A DNA stretch of 64,000 bases from Meandrina meandrites (Eukaryota; Cnidaria; Anthozoa; Scleractinia; Meandrinidae): NCBI GenBank assembly GCA_963693305.1, contig OY855905.1:35487637-35551636 (forward strand). Reading direction: 5' to 3'. Of the stretch, positions 22,503 through 34,800 are shown in pieces. The notes under the pieces were generated by a model that worked only from the letters and a program-made list of their open reading frames with translations, did not search any database and was not told the DNA's origin. The position numbers were made by a program, and so were the translations under genes. Every line of letters starts with the position of its first letter. Position 1 is the stretch's first letter.

Positions 22503-25204
22503 TCGCTTAAGCTTATCATGCAGTGAAGCCTTTTTTCCCACTGAAAAATTGTGCAGTGATCTAAAGAACGTCTACAGACGGGGCTTGCGATTCTACTTAA
22601 GTCTTTATACGTTTTGTGGTACTATTGTTACGTGTATATTTAGTTGGTAGAATTCTATTACACTTTAAGACGACTCTCCATCGTGAACACATTTGGCATT
22701 GTATTGACATTTACTCTACTAATACCTGTTTTGTTTTGTCTTTTGTTAGGCTTGCTGCTTCTGCCAATTCAGAAATCACAGCGTAAAGAAAAAAACAGCA
22801 CGGAGTTTCATCTGCAGTTGATGAACCAAAGTCAATCTGCCACAGAAATTATATATTAGGAAATGAAAGATGCAGCAATTGCAAAATAGTTTGAAGGAAA
22901 ACCTCGTTATAAGATGCTTGCTGTTTGTTGTAACTCTGGGTGTTTTTGATAAGTTAATGTTGTATATACAACTCAGTTTGTCACACTTATAGAACCCTCT
23001 ATTCAATTTTCTTTAAAGGTATTTATCATACAAGAAATGATAAGCAGTGTAAGTTTTGACGAAAAATAGAATATGACAACGGAATAAGTTTTATACGCGA
23101 GGAATTAATTACTGGGTTACGAGACGCACAAAGTAATCAATTTTGCCGTGTACAGATTTCACCTAGATTTGCGACAGTATTATTTCCCTAAAGTCATGCT
23201 GTGCAATCAGTATCCAGGTTTCTCATGAAGAGTTTATCAAATTTAAAAATACATGATATGAAAGAGTGATACGAAACTAGAAGCGGCTGTAGTGTCTTTT
23301 GGCGACACATTCAAGAACTAAGATCAGCATTTTATGTACTTGAAAAATTAGACCATGATCACACAAATTTTCTTATTTTGCACTATGAATTCTTCAGTCT
23401 AGACCTAGTGCGAAAACAAAATCCTCAAAGGTTTCTATTTCAGCAAGTAACATAGTTATACGGTGGAAAGATTTATAGAAACAGTGTCCCAAACTGATAA
23501 TTACCGAGCAATGATTCCGCACTGCCGTTTGTTTGTTTGTTTGTTTTTTTTGACAAGTTCAAAAAGGGAAATAAGGTTAAGGAAGCTGACCATGTCAGGA
23601 AGTATTGCTCATTATGTACAACCATAATTTATTTTTCCGAGGAGAATGAAAAAGACTGTTTGATGGTGACTTACATTTTGATATTTTTGCTATTACCAGA
23701 TATGTTGTTGTTTTTCAGATCTGTAGTAGAGGAGGTAGAGAAGTCACTATAATTTCAATGCAAAACTTGAGCCTGGAAAATGGCTGGGTTGTATAAGGGT
23801 TCTCCACACCAAACCTCTTCAACTGGAAATAGCCAAACTTTTGTTGCAATTAAACGGATAAATAATCCAACCTCCAAGTATAACTATTTTTTTTTAAGAA
23901 CTCGTGTCCTTGAAACATCAATTGGTTTTAACTGGGGCAGACTATTGTAATGCGGCTATTGGTGAGTACTGTTTATAGCAGAACTTGAATGGCATTTGAA
24001 ATCGCTTCGCTGCTCTTGAGCGAGATAGACCTCAAAGTTATTAACCAGGTCCGTTGGCGAAGATGGTTATTTATTTCATGTACATGGCTTTGTATTATTC
24101 ATCTTGTGGCAAGTGATTCGTTGTTACTAGCTTGAGTGCTTCCGTGGTGTAAGAATTCTGAATTGTCGTACGAATTGCGACTATGCAAGTAGAGTTCTTT
24201 GTTTGGTGAGGATTGTGAAATGTTTGTGTTATTTACTTCAGTACAAGTATTTAAATGTGAAAACCTGAGGGTGGCTATATTACATGTAATACTGAATTGC
24301 CACAGTAAGCTCATTCACTTTGAAACAAATTTTGATATTGAGAACAAATACAAATAATGAATTAACAATGTATAAATCATCGTGTGTCTTGTTGGTTTCT
24401 CCCTTCAATCCCTGAGACAATTCATCTGAGACGAAGAATCGAATTTCCGAAGCAGAATTCTTGATTTGTCTGAAATAGCAACAGGGATAAGTTTGGTGTT
24501 GGTGTGGTACTTGATCTGAACAAGTGTTCGGGCTTTCGACCTGTTGCTTACAACAAAGCAATACGTTGTGTATTTCATCTACCATCTTCAAACACAAAAC
24601 ACGTTCTAGATATCTTTTCAGTGCGTCGTTTAGAAGATAAAGCATTTTAAAATTTGTAATGTCCCGGGTGAATGTGTTTCTGACTCATAAAAACGGATAT
24701 TTTTATGACAATTTTCAGTTTTCAGATGAAAAAAATATATATCTTTTTAAGTACCAGCGAATAATAATCATAGAGGGCTGCTGAATACTAAATATTGTAA
24801 TTTTCTCAAAATTACTTTGGTCAGAATAACTAGTACTCGCTTGTTAAAAAAACACCACAGAATTATAATTTGGACAAAAGATTTACCTGTGCCCACTCTA
24901 CAATCTGGTAGTTTTCTAATCTGTCTCATGTAAACAAAAAGCTTGAAACAATGCCGGATGAAAACCGAGTGTGTTGAATGAATCTCTTGACCCTCCATTT
25001 GTCACACAACACCTCGTTTTCAAGCCAGTGGAGCTGGAGTAAAGTTTTTGCTTTGTGTCACGTGACTAGACTCGTGAAACTAGACGTGGGCACTTTCTAC
25101 ATTCCTGTGTAAGAATTCTTTGAATTCCTAATGTAAGGGTTAATTGTCAAATGACACTCCCGATTGGATTTATTGAACGGAAGTTAGTAAAATGCAGACT
25201 TACT
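22503..25204. other. PATL1 3' flank; no gene recognised
   Basis: It begins with the PATL1 3' untranslated region, whose end cannot be fixed: no clear AATAAA was found close to the stop. A 121-codon minus-strand ORF (24280-24645) has no recognised domain. A faint similarity of 24655-24700 to 62835-62890 was noticed and may reflect a dispersed repeat. Confidence 0.45.
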
Positions 25205-25555
25205 ATTACATTCTATCCTTTGTGACAAGATTCTAGCCTGTTGTGTGAAAAGCTGTAGTGGTAGGTAAACCAAACAGGACCAATTATGTTTGATGAGTTC
25301 TCTTCGATTAAAAAAGAAAAAAAAAACATCTTGAACAAGACAGCCATTGACCTTGCTCAGAAGTATCGTATCTCGTGTCTTATTAAAAACAAGAAGTTCG
25401 AGAAGCTTATAAACGGGTGGTCAAACATAACTCTTTTCACCGTTGCAAGACCAGATGTGCCAAATGTAGATGTATTATAATTGCCATACCATTTTAGGAG
25501 GAGTACCAAAACATTTTATGGAAAAATCTACTAATCCCGTGTGTACACTTGACTA

Positions 25556-25561
25556 TTTATT
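25556..25561 (-). terminator. Polyadenylation signal of sPLA2 copy 1
   Basis: AATAAA on the minus strand, 117 bp past the stop codon. The same hexamer stands at the same distance after the stop of copy 2 (41783-41788) and copy 3 (57672-57677), supporting its use. Confidence 0.6.
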
Positions 25562-25677
25562 AAACTTGTTTTACAGGAAACGTTTAGTTAGGTGAATTGA
25601 ACAACAACCAAGGACTTAAATATGCTAAACTGTTTGTTCTGTCCTCTTCTCGGGGCTTGTCAGGCTTCACCGGTTTC

Positions 25678-26688
25678 TCACTCATTTTCCAGGCTTGTCA
25701 GCATTTTCTCGGTACTTTCCGGTTGGTCATCCTTGCCTTTCTTGCATTTCTTCTGAGGGTAATTTTTATATTTTTTTTGGAAAGGACTCCTGGCAAAACA
25801 TTTGGCGGCGGCGGCATCACACCTGCACAGACGGTGGCGGCATTTGCCCCAACACCGGTAGCGCTTAGCCGGCACTAAATAAAGTAAAGGAATAACAGTT
25901 AAATTCTGTTGCTAGCAATGAGTCTAAATAAGGGTTCCCAGCGCGACGGATAAAACCCCTTTACGAACCGTCTTAGGTTTGCAAGGCATAACAGAAAGTG
26001 TTCCTGGAAACAAGTAGCCATAAGTGAGCGAAAGAGACAGCTATAGTCTACCATTTTTCCCTCAAAGAAGGGTGTATTCATTCACTTGTTTGTTTTTCGA
26101 AGAAACAACAATTATATCACGGTGAACGAGCTGTAGCCTTCGCGCATGCACACAGAAGTAGAACATCAAATTAGACCAAACTCGTACCAAGAGCCTTCTT
26201 TCTCCTTGCCCAGCGGTTGAGAAACGAGCGACCCTGAAAATTTCTGATTGGAAGTTCGAAACGAAATGCTATCGTTATTTAAATTACAATTAAAATCTAT
26301 CCTGCATCGGAACTCTTGAGTGTCGCTAATTTTCTCAAGCTTGTGCAATAAGGAACGAAGATTTGAAGTAAATAAATAAATGCGGTTCCTCTATCCAGGT
26401 CAAACTGCATGTAATTTCGAAATGTTGGTATTTCAGGGGGGAGGAAAACGGGAATTCCTCAGGTGATCATGATATTGCTATGAATCAAATCCATCACATT
26501 TTTCCACGGTCTACACTCTTTTATTAAAAACTAGGAATGGTATATTGAAATTTCTGAGTTTTGATTGGTTAACAGGCAATGGTATATGAGCTCATATACC
26601 ATTGACCACAAATATCGTAGCCGATACGTGTCAACGAAAACAGCTGGGGAGCTCAAATATTGCAATTCGTTGGGCGTTTTTAATAAAA

Positions 26689-26719
<31 letters not shown>

Positions 26720-28843
26720 CACAGTTATAGCCAACTTGGCGCTACGCGCCTCGTTGGCTATCTACCACCTCATATCCAACGCGTGCTCGTGGAATAATTG
26801 GTAAATACAATGACGTCATAAAATTTTCAAAACTACTCAAGTGGAACCAAGTGGACGCCGGATTAATGGCGTCACGTCTATGGTCTAGAAGAGTGTAGAT
26901 CTTGGAAAGATTGGCTCGATTTGTTTCATACGTATACAATAACACGGACTATTAACGAGCAATTAGATGGAAAATCAGTGCGAAATCGTGCGCGCGTGAC
27001 AGCTCATAAAATAGCATATTTTGCACTTGAAGCCCACGAATCTGTGGCAAATTTCGACCTAAAATCATAACGCTGGATTGTGTTTTTTGGAGAAGTCGCA
27101 ACAATTTCTTAAGTTTTCCGAAATTTGCCCTACGAGGAGTTACAGGCCATGTCATTTTGATGGTCTATCTCTCATCCACCATAACTTTCACCCAATGAGT
27201 GCGCGAGAACTCTCTCAGTTACTGCAAAAAATTTTTTTATTTATGATTTAATTGCGAGACTGCATATAAAAGCCATCAAAGGATGCCAGCCATAAATTAT
27301 TAAATAGAATCAAAACTGAATCAAGACGGGCCGCTCGTTTTTCTATCACAGAACGGAAAGTGCAAAAGTATTGTAGCTGATGATTCCAGTTTCAACTTAC
27401 CACATTTCAAGGGCTTTCCTTTTTGCGTTGCATATCGCACAAATCGCAGAAGAAACACCCTCTTTTCGAACGGGCACACTTTGGACTTTTGGACTTTGTT
27501 ATAGCACTCGTCATGAACTTTGGAACACCTGAAAACGAAATAGGATAGAATATCTTTTAGTGTCCAAATAACAGCATGATCTGCGAACTGTGAAGGCAAA
27601 AGACACCAAAGATTTGCACCACAGTAAATCGGGAGTTGAATCCGACTATAAAGCCAGCGAGAACGAGGTTGTAGCTCAGCAGCTGGTTCTCATCTCCTAT
27701 CATTTCGTATTCAAAAGATAATAATACAATAAAGAATAATAATATTTTTTATTGAGCTCATATAAATGTATACACTCGACTTTTACGTTTTTGTTGAGGC
27801 AGTCAAAGATATTGTATTGCAATTGTTTCATTATTGAGTCCTTCAGTAACAAGGTTTACTGACTATGCCAAACCAACATTAATGGAAACAACAAAAACCT
27901 GTTTTCACTCTCTCGACGCATTTTTTTTTCCGAAGCTAAAATACATATTTACCTGTCCAGTTTATCGACTGGGGTGCCCTTCCCACCACGTCCGCAGTAG
28001 CAGCCATATCCTTTGAAATCACGAGGATTCCTGCGAGTGGCCTTCCAAACCATCCTCCGAAAGGAAATTACTCCTCGCTTAGACACATTGGCTCTTCCGT
28101 CTTCTGTGATGACAAACATTGCTTACATTTCAAAATGCAATTACATGAAGTCTTTAGCTTGAATTTTATTTTTGCGATTAATTGAGTCGCACTGGACCGG
28201 CTTGGATTGGACTGGATTGAAAGTTCGTATTATTATTCCACGCATTGTTTTCTCATTGGCACTGCCCACCGCGGGATACACATTACCCCAAAACAGTGAT
28301 TTTGATTATGATTTTGCCGCAAATAATGTTCCTCTCATGCGTAGATTTTGTCCACTTCTGTGAATAACGTTACACAGAATAGCTAAAAACTATGGCGAAT
28401 TGTCTTCATTTAAACACACCAGTAAGGGAATAAGAACGTACCACTTTACCTTCAAAGTCTTCAAAGTCTTTAAAGTCTTCAAAGCCGGATTCCGCGAGTG
28501 CATTTCCGCGAGTGCATTTATCTGCGAAGAGGTTTTCATTCATTGAATTAAATTAGTCTTATTTCACTAAGCCTTTCCCAATCACGTAAAATAAATCCTT
28601 GACCGGACTTGTACACGGGCTGGGGAGATTACCTATACTACTTGCAAGAAAAAATATCAGTTACATAGAATTGCTCAAAACTATGGCGAATTGTCTTTAT
28701 TAGAACACACCAGTGTGGGAAAAAGAACGTAGCACTTTACCTTCAAATTCTTCAAAGTCTTCAAAGCCGGATTCCGCGAGTGCATTATGCAAAGCAATGC
28801 CTCCCACGACAATCAGCATCAACAAAATCAGCTTGATACCCAT
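25678..28843 (-). CDS. Secreted phospholipase A2, copy 1 (complete)
   Basis: Calcium-dependent esterase releasing sn-2 fatty acids from phospholipids; in cnidarians such enzymes serve digestion and sometimes venom. Exons on the minus strand: 28741-28843, 27953-28103, 27401-27528, 25678-25874 (579 nt, 192 aa), all GT-AG with matching phases. Exon 1 starts with a signal peptide ([18 protein letters not shown]) and an acidic propeptide (GFEDFEEFE). Exon 2 has a KR processing site and the calcium loop [18 protein letters not shown]. Exon 3 has the catalytic His-Asp pair in CSKVHDECY. Exon 4 has the [12 protein letters not shown] segment with the second catalytic Asp, then a Lys-rich tail. Oddity: the normally invariant second Cys of CCxxHD is Ser here, while copies 2 and 3 keep CC. 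Exon 4 also has a Cys (RYRCWGKC) where the others have FYG. A CAG preceded by pyrimidines just before the ATG allows a 5'UTR intron. Confidence 0.88.
26511..26898. repeat. Palindromic module inside sPLA2 copy 1, intron 3
   Basis: Bounded by inverted words CTACACTCTT and AAGAGTGTAG. The interior is dominated by palindromes (TGGTATATGAGCTCATATACC near 26581-26601; a stem-loop from GTTGGATATGAC to CTCATATCCAAC near 26709-26781). Unit 3 has different palindromic sequence at the same place (58553-59154). Unit 2 lacks this region through a deletion of about 600 bp. Confidence 0.5.
28450..28521 (-). CDS. Duplicated in-frame propeptide exon of sPLA2 copy 1 (putative cassette exon)
   Basis: It lies in intron 1 and repeats the 3' half of exon 1, including its splice donor (GTAAAG). 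A new acceptor (CTCTTCGCAG) precedes it. The 72-nt segment is phase 1 at both ends, so inclusion keeps the frame and would add 24 residues beginning [13 protein letters not shown] and ending with three acidic FED/FKD repeats. The copy-2 counterpart is 63 nt, also a multiple of three. Whether it is spliced in cannot be seen here. Confidence 0.55.
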
Positions 28844-28929
28844 AGTGAAACTGCAACAGAAGTGTGTTTAGGTTTGCACATGTTTTATGTACTTCACCCT
28901 TTTGTAGCTGACACAGTATTAACATAGGA

Positions 28930-29478
28930 TGAGGGATAAAGGAAAGATGAAGGGAAGGGAAGGGAAGAAAAGTGAAGGGAAGTGAAGGGAATTGAAGAGA
29001 AGGGAAGGGAAGGGAAGGGAAGAGTAGGAAAGGGAAGAGAAGGGAAGGGAAGGGAAGCGAAGGGAAGGGAAGGGAAGGGAAGAGTAGGAAAGGGAAGCGA
29101 AACGAAGAGAAGGGAAGGGAAGGGAAGAGTAGGGAAGGGAAGAAAAGTGAAGGGAAGTGAAGGGAATTGAAGAGAAGGGAAGAGTAGGGAAGGGAAGGGA
29201 AGGGAAGGGAAGGGAAGGGAAGGGAAGGGAAGAGTAGGAAATGAAAGGGAAGGGAAACGAAGGGAAGGGAAGGGAAGGGAAGAGTAGGAAAGGGAAGGGA
29301 AGGGAACGGAACGGAAGGGAATTCAAGGGAATGGAAGGGAAGGAAAGGGAAGGGAATTCAATGGAACGGAAGGGAAGGGAAGGGAAGGGAATTCAAGGGA
29401 ACGGAAGGGAACGGAACGGAAGGGAATTCAAGGGAACGGAAGGGAAGGGAAGGGAATTCAAGGGAAGGGAGGAAAGGA
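28930..29478. repeat. Expanded (GGGAA)n polypurine tract upstream of sPLA2 copy 1
   Basis: About 550 bp of nearly pure purines on the plus strand built from GGGAA, with variants such as GAGTAGG and GGAATTCAA. It starts roughly 90 bp upstream of the sPLA2 copy 1 start codon. Repeated G3-AA-G3 blocks fit G-quadruplex and triplex (H-DNA) rules. The unit 2 counterpart (about 45891-45948) is only some 55 bp. ORFs of 60-135 codons in it are low-complexity artefacts. Confidence 0.9.
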
Positions 29479-29814
29479 TGGTGAGTAGTTACAAGCCATA
29501 CTTGAAGAGTCTTGGAAAGGCTGCGACAGCTAAACAGCTAGTAACGGTATAACACATAAAAAATCAAACTTCTGAGCCGGGGAAGGTACGTTTTTTCTTG
29601 GGGGGGAGGGAGGAGCGCTTGGGATTTTTTTTTTCCAAAAATAGTGTTGACCCTCCTCTGCGTTTAATAGAAAAACTCCTGACCTTCGTGATTACGGAAA
29701 ACTATCCCGAAATGAAAACAACCTAGGCTCACTGGTAGCGGTGCCTTAGCGACACTGAAGTGTACAGAAGCCTTGTTATTGCATAAAACAAATAGAATCC
29801 ATTTTGCGGTGCGC

Positions 29815-29962
29815 GTCTGTTCATTTATAGATCACAGGAGACGTCAACTGGTCAAAATGTGGTAAATGATATCACAACTCGCCTAGCGGCTCGTGGGCCA
29901 CTTTTTTGTTCTTACCACATTTTGACGTCATCTGTGATCTATACCTGAACACACGCACGGGA
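29815..29962. repeat. Short foldback repeat, unit 1
   Basis: An inverted repeat pairing TAGATCACAGGAGACGTC and AAAATGTGGTAA on the left with TTACCACATTTTGACGTC and TGTGATCTATA on the right. A homologous hairpin is present in unit 2 at about 46275-46405. Confidence 0.6.
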
Positions 29963-30975
29963 AACTGAAAATTGGTAAGGTTTGCTTTCATTACAAAATG
30001 AATCAATAAATCACTTTATTAAAGTGTCAGAGTATTTAGCACTGCTGTACTAATTGTGGACACTGTAAATAAGCAAACAAATATTACAAATAGAACAGAA
30101 CGGTTTCCATTGTGTAAAACGGTCTGTAGAAGATCCTTAGGGCAGCTACATGAAATAAAAGAGACAATAACCAGCCAAACTTACCTCAAACAAAGGCAAT
30201 CTTTTTACTTCGTCAGGCGTCTAAATTTTTAGTCAAATGTCGCAACAGAACCTTTAAAAAACAAATAAATTCCACCGATTATTATTATTTCTTTAGTAAC
30301 AACAAGCTGATCTGACCAACCTTCTTGTGTGTCTCCTTGTGTAAAAATTCACCTGATGTAAAAAGTTAGTTTGACCCTACCGTTTCAGCGTTGGTAATAA
30401 TTGACCTTGTCGGGTGAAAACCTTTGTTTTCATTGGTCCATTTGGGGCTAACCTGATTTTCACTAATAGAGTACGTACTTGTAGCTGACAATGTTTTAAA
30501 TGCTAAAATCTGGCAAAAAGCTCTAATGGGATATGAGACAAATTGAATTACCTGCAAATGTCAGTAAACACCTATTAGTGAATTGAAAATCATATTTGGA
30601 AATGACCTAGTAATAGAGGGTAAGAGAGCCGGTTTCTGAGGTATCTACTGACTAATGTTTCTTGTGAAAGGCTATAAAAGTTATCGGCTTAATTCAATGT
30701 TAATAAATTGGTAGTGGAATATGCTTAAAAAGACGAATAAAACAACACTAAGTTTGTAGAAAACAGATTATATGACTATTAGAAAATTGTTTGTGAACAA
30801 TTCAGTTAATGGTCAGTAATTCTCTTGTAGACTACACGAGCTCACCTGTAATAAAGTGTCAACTTGAGATCTTACCACCGCAAGTTGGAATCGCAAAATT
30901 TATTACCTGTTACTATCAGTAAAATCCATTAGCGAATTGCATGTCATTTGCCTCTCATGGCTCAAGAGCCTGACT
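29962..30975. repeat. Extra partial copy of the foldback arm, unit 1
   Basis: About 1 kb closely matching the left arm starting near 32330, in the same orientation: GAAAATTGGTAAGGTTTG, then the TTTACTTCGTCAGGCGTCTA block and onward. The same arrangement occurs in unit 2 at about 47755-48770, so it predates the duplication. Confidence 0.75.
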
Positions 30976-31744
30976 ACATGAGCGAGGATGGCTCTCTTTG
31001 AACTCGAGAAAGCAGTGGAGTGAACTCGCAGCATTTATTTTGCTTCGCTCAGCTTTTTCCTTGTAAACATAATCTTCGTTGACTCAAGCTCCAAGAAATC
31101 GATACCACGCAAAGAAAATTCGTATGCACTCATTTACTTTCAGAAAGCTATAAATGCGGCGCGAGATTTGAACGGTTTTTTAACTGTTTTCAGCCATGCA
31201 GGGACGTTTTCAAAACTTTAAACAACACATTTCACAATACGTTGTAAACTATACTTAACAAATAGTTTTCTTTCTCATGTTTCTCATTAGCCTGAAATTG
31301 CATCTGTTAATAGTAGTTGCCAATTTTTAACAGACAACTCACGGTACACGAGAGTATTCTTGTTACTGGCTCATGTAATGTAAGCATTTTAATTAAGTGT
31401 GGTGACAAGTTACGAGAACTTTCGTCAAACGCTTAAGAGTGAGTCCACATGAGAACCATGCAGGCGAGTCTACAGTGCACCACACCAGTTTCCTTCAAAC
31501 TAGAAGAATGTTGAACGCATTCAGTGTTTTCGCCAAAATGAACACCTGCTGGTTGGTAGACTGACGCGAAACTTCAGTTCATCAACGAGAATTGTCAGAC
31601 TGCTGTAACATGTTTATAGCTTTGGTCTTGGCTTTTGTAAACTTTGTTATTTGTAAGCCGTCCTTTTGTAATTTGTAAATCCTATTTTTATTGTTAATTG
31701 TATACAAACTTGTTTCTCTTTCATTTCCCTTTTTTGTCTTTAAA

Positions 31745-31760
31745 TTATTATTATTATTAA

Positions 31761-31809
<49 letters not shown>
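31745..31809. repeat. (ATT)n microsatellite, unit 1
   Basis: A run of ATT/TTA trinucleotides about 60 bp long at the outer edge of the left foldback arm. The unit 2 equivalent near 49508-49531 is shorter. Confidence 0.9.
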
Positions 31810-31810
<1 letters not shown>

Positions 31811-34800
31811 TCTACTCTCTTTTTTTTTTCACTGTTCCTTTGTCTAACTTTTTATGAGGAAAAAGTTAGCAAAACACAAAAAAAAACACGAGAATTTAAA
31901 AACAGACAACTTTGTCTGTTCTAATTTCCAGATTTCGTAGCTATTTAAAAGTGAAATTAAAAACTTCAATTGAAATTTTTGTTTGGATCGCAAAATTCTA
32001 AAGACCATCCATTGCGATACAGTTTACAATTGTTCAGTAGAAACGAAATAGGCACACACCTTTGATAATCAAGGAATGCTTTCACTTTCTCTTCGAAGGC
32101 GTTCAAATCAAACGTCTCCTTTATCATTTATAGCTTTCTTACTGTTTTTTACACCATCAAGTCTCTAAGATATGGTTCACTTTGATGACAGAGAGAAACT
32201 TGTCATAATTTTTATCTGGATGGCAAAGAACTCTTGGCCTAAGAGCAGGGAATACACTTTGAACTTGTTTATCCTAACGTGAACGCGTACTACTTTCGTT
32301 ACGCAATACAGTGGTCAGGCGTTTGTCACTGAAAATTGGTAAGGTTTGTTTTCATTAAAAAATGAATCAATAAATCACTTTATTTAAGTGTCAGAGTATT
32401 TAGCACTGTTGTACTAATTGAGGACACTGTAAATAAGCAAACAAATATTACAAATAGAACAAAACAGTTTTCATTGTGTAAAACGGTCTATACAAGATAC
32501 TTAGAGCAGCTACATGAAATAAAAGAGACAATATAACCAGGCAGACTTACCTCAAACAAAGGCAATCTTTTTACTTCGTCAGGCGTCTAACTTTTTAGTT
32601 AAATGTCGCAGGAGAACCTTTAAAAAACAAATAAATTCCACCGATTATTATTATTATTTTTTTAGTAAAAACAATCTGATCTGACCAACCTTCTTGTGTG
32701 TCTCCTTGTGTAAAAATTCAACTGATACAAAAAGTAAGTTTGACCGTACCTCTTCTTCGTTGGTAATAATTGACATTATCGGGTGAAAACCTTTGTTTTC
32801 ATTGGTCCTTTTGGGTCTTACCTGATTTTCACTAATGGAGTACTTGTAGCTGACAATGTTTTAAAAGCTAAAATATGGCAAAAAGCTCTAATGGGATATG
32901 AAACAAATTGAATTACCTGCAAATGTCAGTAAACACCTATTAGTGAATTGAAAATCATGTTAGGAAATGACCTTATAATAGAGGGTAAGAGAGCCGGTTT
33001 CTGAAGTATATACTGACTAATATTTCTTGTGAAAGGCTGTAAAAATTTATCGGCTTAATCCAATGTTAATAAATTGGTAGTGGAATATGCTTAAAAAGAC
33101 GAATAAAACAACACTAAGTTTGTAGAAAGCAGATTATGTGACTATTAGAAAATTGTTTGTGAACAATTCAGTTAATGATCAGTAATTCTCTTGTAGACTA
33201 CACGAGCTCACCTGTAATAGTTGGAATCTCAAAATATATTTCCTGTAACTATCAGTAAAATTCATTAGCGAATTGAATGTCATTTGTCTCTAATGACTTA
33301 TGAGCCTGATTACATGTATGAGCGAGATTGGTTCTCTTTGATCCCGGTATACTTCTGTCAATCACAGTAAATTTCACGACTTCTAGCTCGTGACGCCGGA
33401 ACCGGAATCCCGGTATCGCATCGCTTAGATTTTTCATTGTAATCGCATTCGCCCTGAAAGCAAGACCTAACCTGTCCAGCGTCTTTTATGCGATTTAATT
33501 TTGATTCAGAGCAAATGACCCACTACTAATTAAAATAAATATTTCTATTGCTATTAAAAACATCGAAATAGAGCAGGCCATAAAGCTTCACAAACTTGCG
33601 AAATAACCCAATAACTGTCTTTCAGACCTATATTACATGCGCCTGGCTAGCTTGCCTTACCGAGATGTCTCAGTTCAGACCTGTATTACATGCGCCGGGA
33701 TAGCTTGCCTTACCGAGATGTCTTTCAGACCCGTACGCCGAGCTAGCTTGCCTTACCGAGATGTCTTTCAGACCTGTATTACATGCGCCGGGCTAGTTTG
33801 CCTTACCGAGATGTCTTTCAGACCTGTATTACATGCACCGGGCAGCTTGCCTTACCGAGATGTCTTTCAGACCTGTATTACATGCGCCGGGCTAGCTCGC
33901 CTTACCGAGATGTCTTTCAGACCTGTATTACATGCGCCTGGCTAGCTTGCCTTACCGAGATGTCTTTCAGACCTGTACTACATGCGCCGGCTAGCTTGCT
34001 TTACCGAGATGTCTTTCAGACCTGTATTACTTGCGCCGGGCTAGTTTGCCTTACCGAGATGTCTTTCAGACCTGTATTACATGCGCCGGGCTAGCTTGCC
34101 TTACCGAGATATCTTCCAGACCTGTATTACATGCACCGGGCAGCTTGCCTTATCGAGATGTCTTTCAGACCTGTATTACATACGCCGGGCTAGCTTGCCT
34201 TACCGATATGTCTTTCAGACCTGTATTACATGCACCGGGCTAGCTTGCCTTACCGAGATGTCTTTCAGACCTGTATTACATGCGCCTGGCTAGCTTGCCT
34301 TACCGAGATGTCTTTCAGACCTGTACTACATGCACCGGCTAGCTTGCTTTACCGAGATGTCTTTCAGACCTGTATTACTTGCGCCGGGCTAGCTCGCCTT
34401 ACCGAGATGTCTTTCAGACCTGTATTACATGCGCCTGGCTAGCTTGCCTTACCGAGATGTCTTTCAGACCTGTACTACATGCACCGGCTAGCTTGCTTTA
34501 CCGAGATGTCTTTCAGACCTGTATTACTTGCGCCGGGCTAGTTTGCCTTACCGAGATGTCTTTCAGACCTGTATTACATGCGCCGGGCTAGCTTGCCTTA
34601 CCGAGATATCTTCCAGACCTGTATTACATGCACCGGGCAGCTTGCCTTATCGAGATGTCTTTCAGACCTGTATTACATACGCCGGGCTAGCTTGCCTTAC
34701 CGATATGTCTTTCAGACCTGTATTACATGCACCGGGCTAGCTTGCCTTACCGAGATGTCTTTCAGACCTATATTACATGCGCCTGGCTAGCTTGCCTTAC

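Noticed and set aside
24280..24645. 121-codon minus-strand ORF
   Set aside because: No recognised domain, no supporting splice sites and no conserved copy; kept only as a mention in the flank entry.
25286..25480. Small plus-strand ORF with LAQKYRIS and KNKKFEKLING, partly conserved in the other units
   Set aside because: Conservation is no better than the surrounding duplicated non-coding DNA, and the frame is interrupted in unit 2 and unit 3 copies.
27660..27700. tRNA-like word GTTGTAGCTCAGCAGCTGG
   Set aside because: No B box or cloverleaf follows at the right distance.
28919..29552. 135-codon FPSLPFPS protein and GKGREGK proteins
   Set aside because: Translations of the (GGGAA)n microsatellite on both strands.
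31691..31924. Leucine-rich membrane-like ORF
   Set aside because: The hydrophobic run is the (ATT)n microsatellite.
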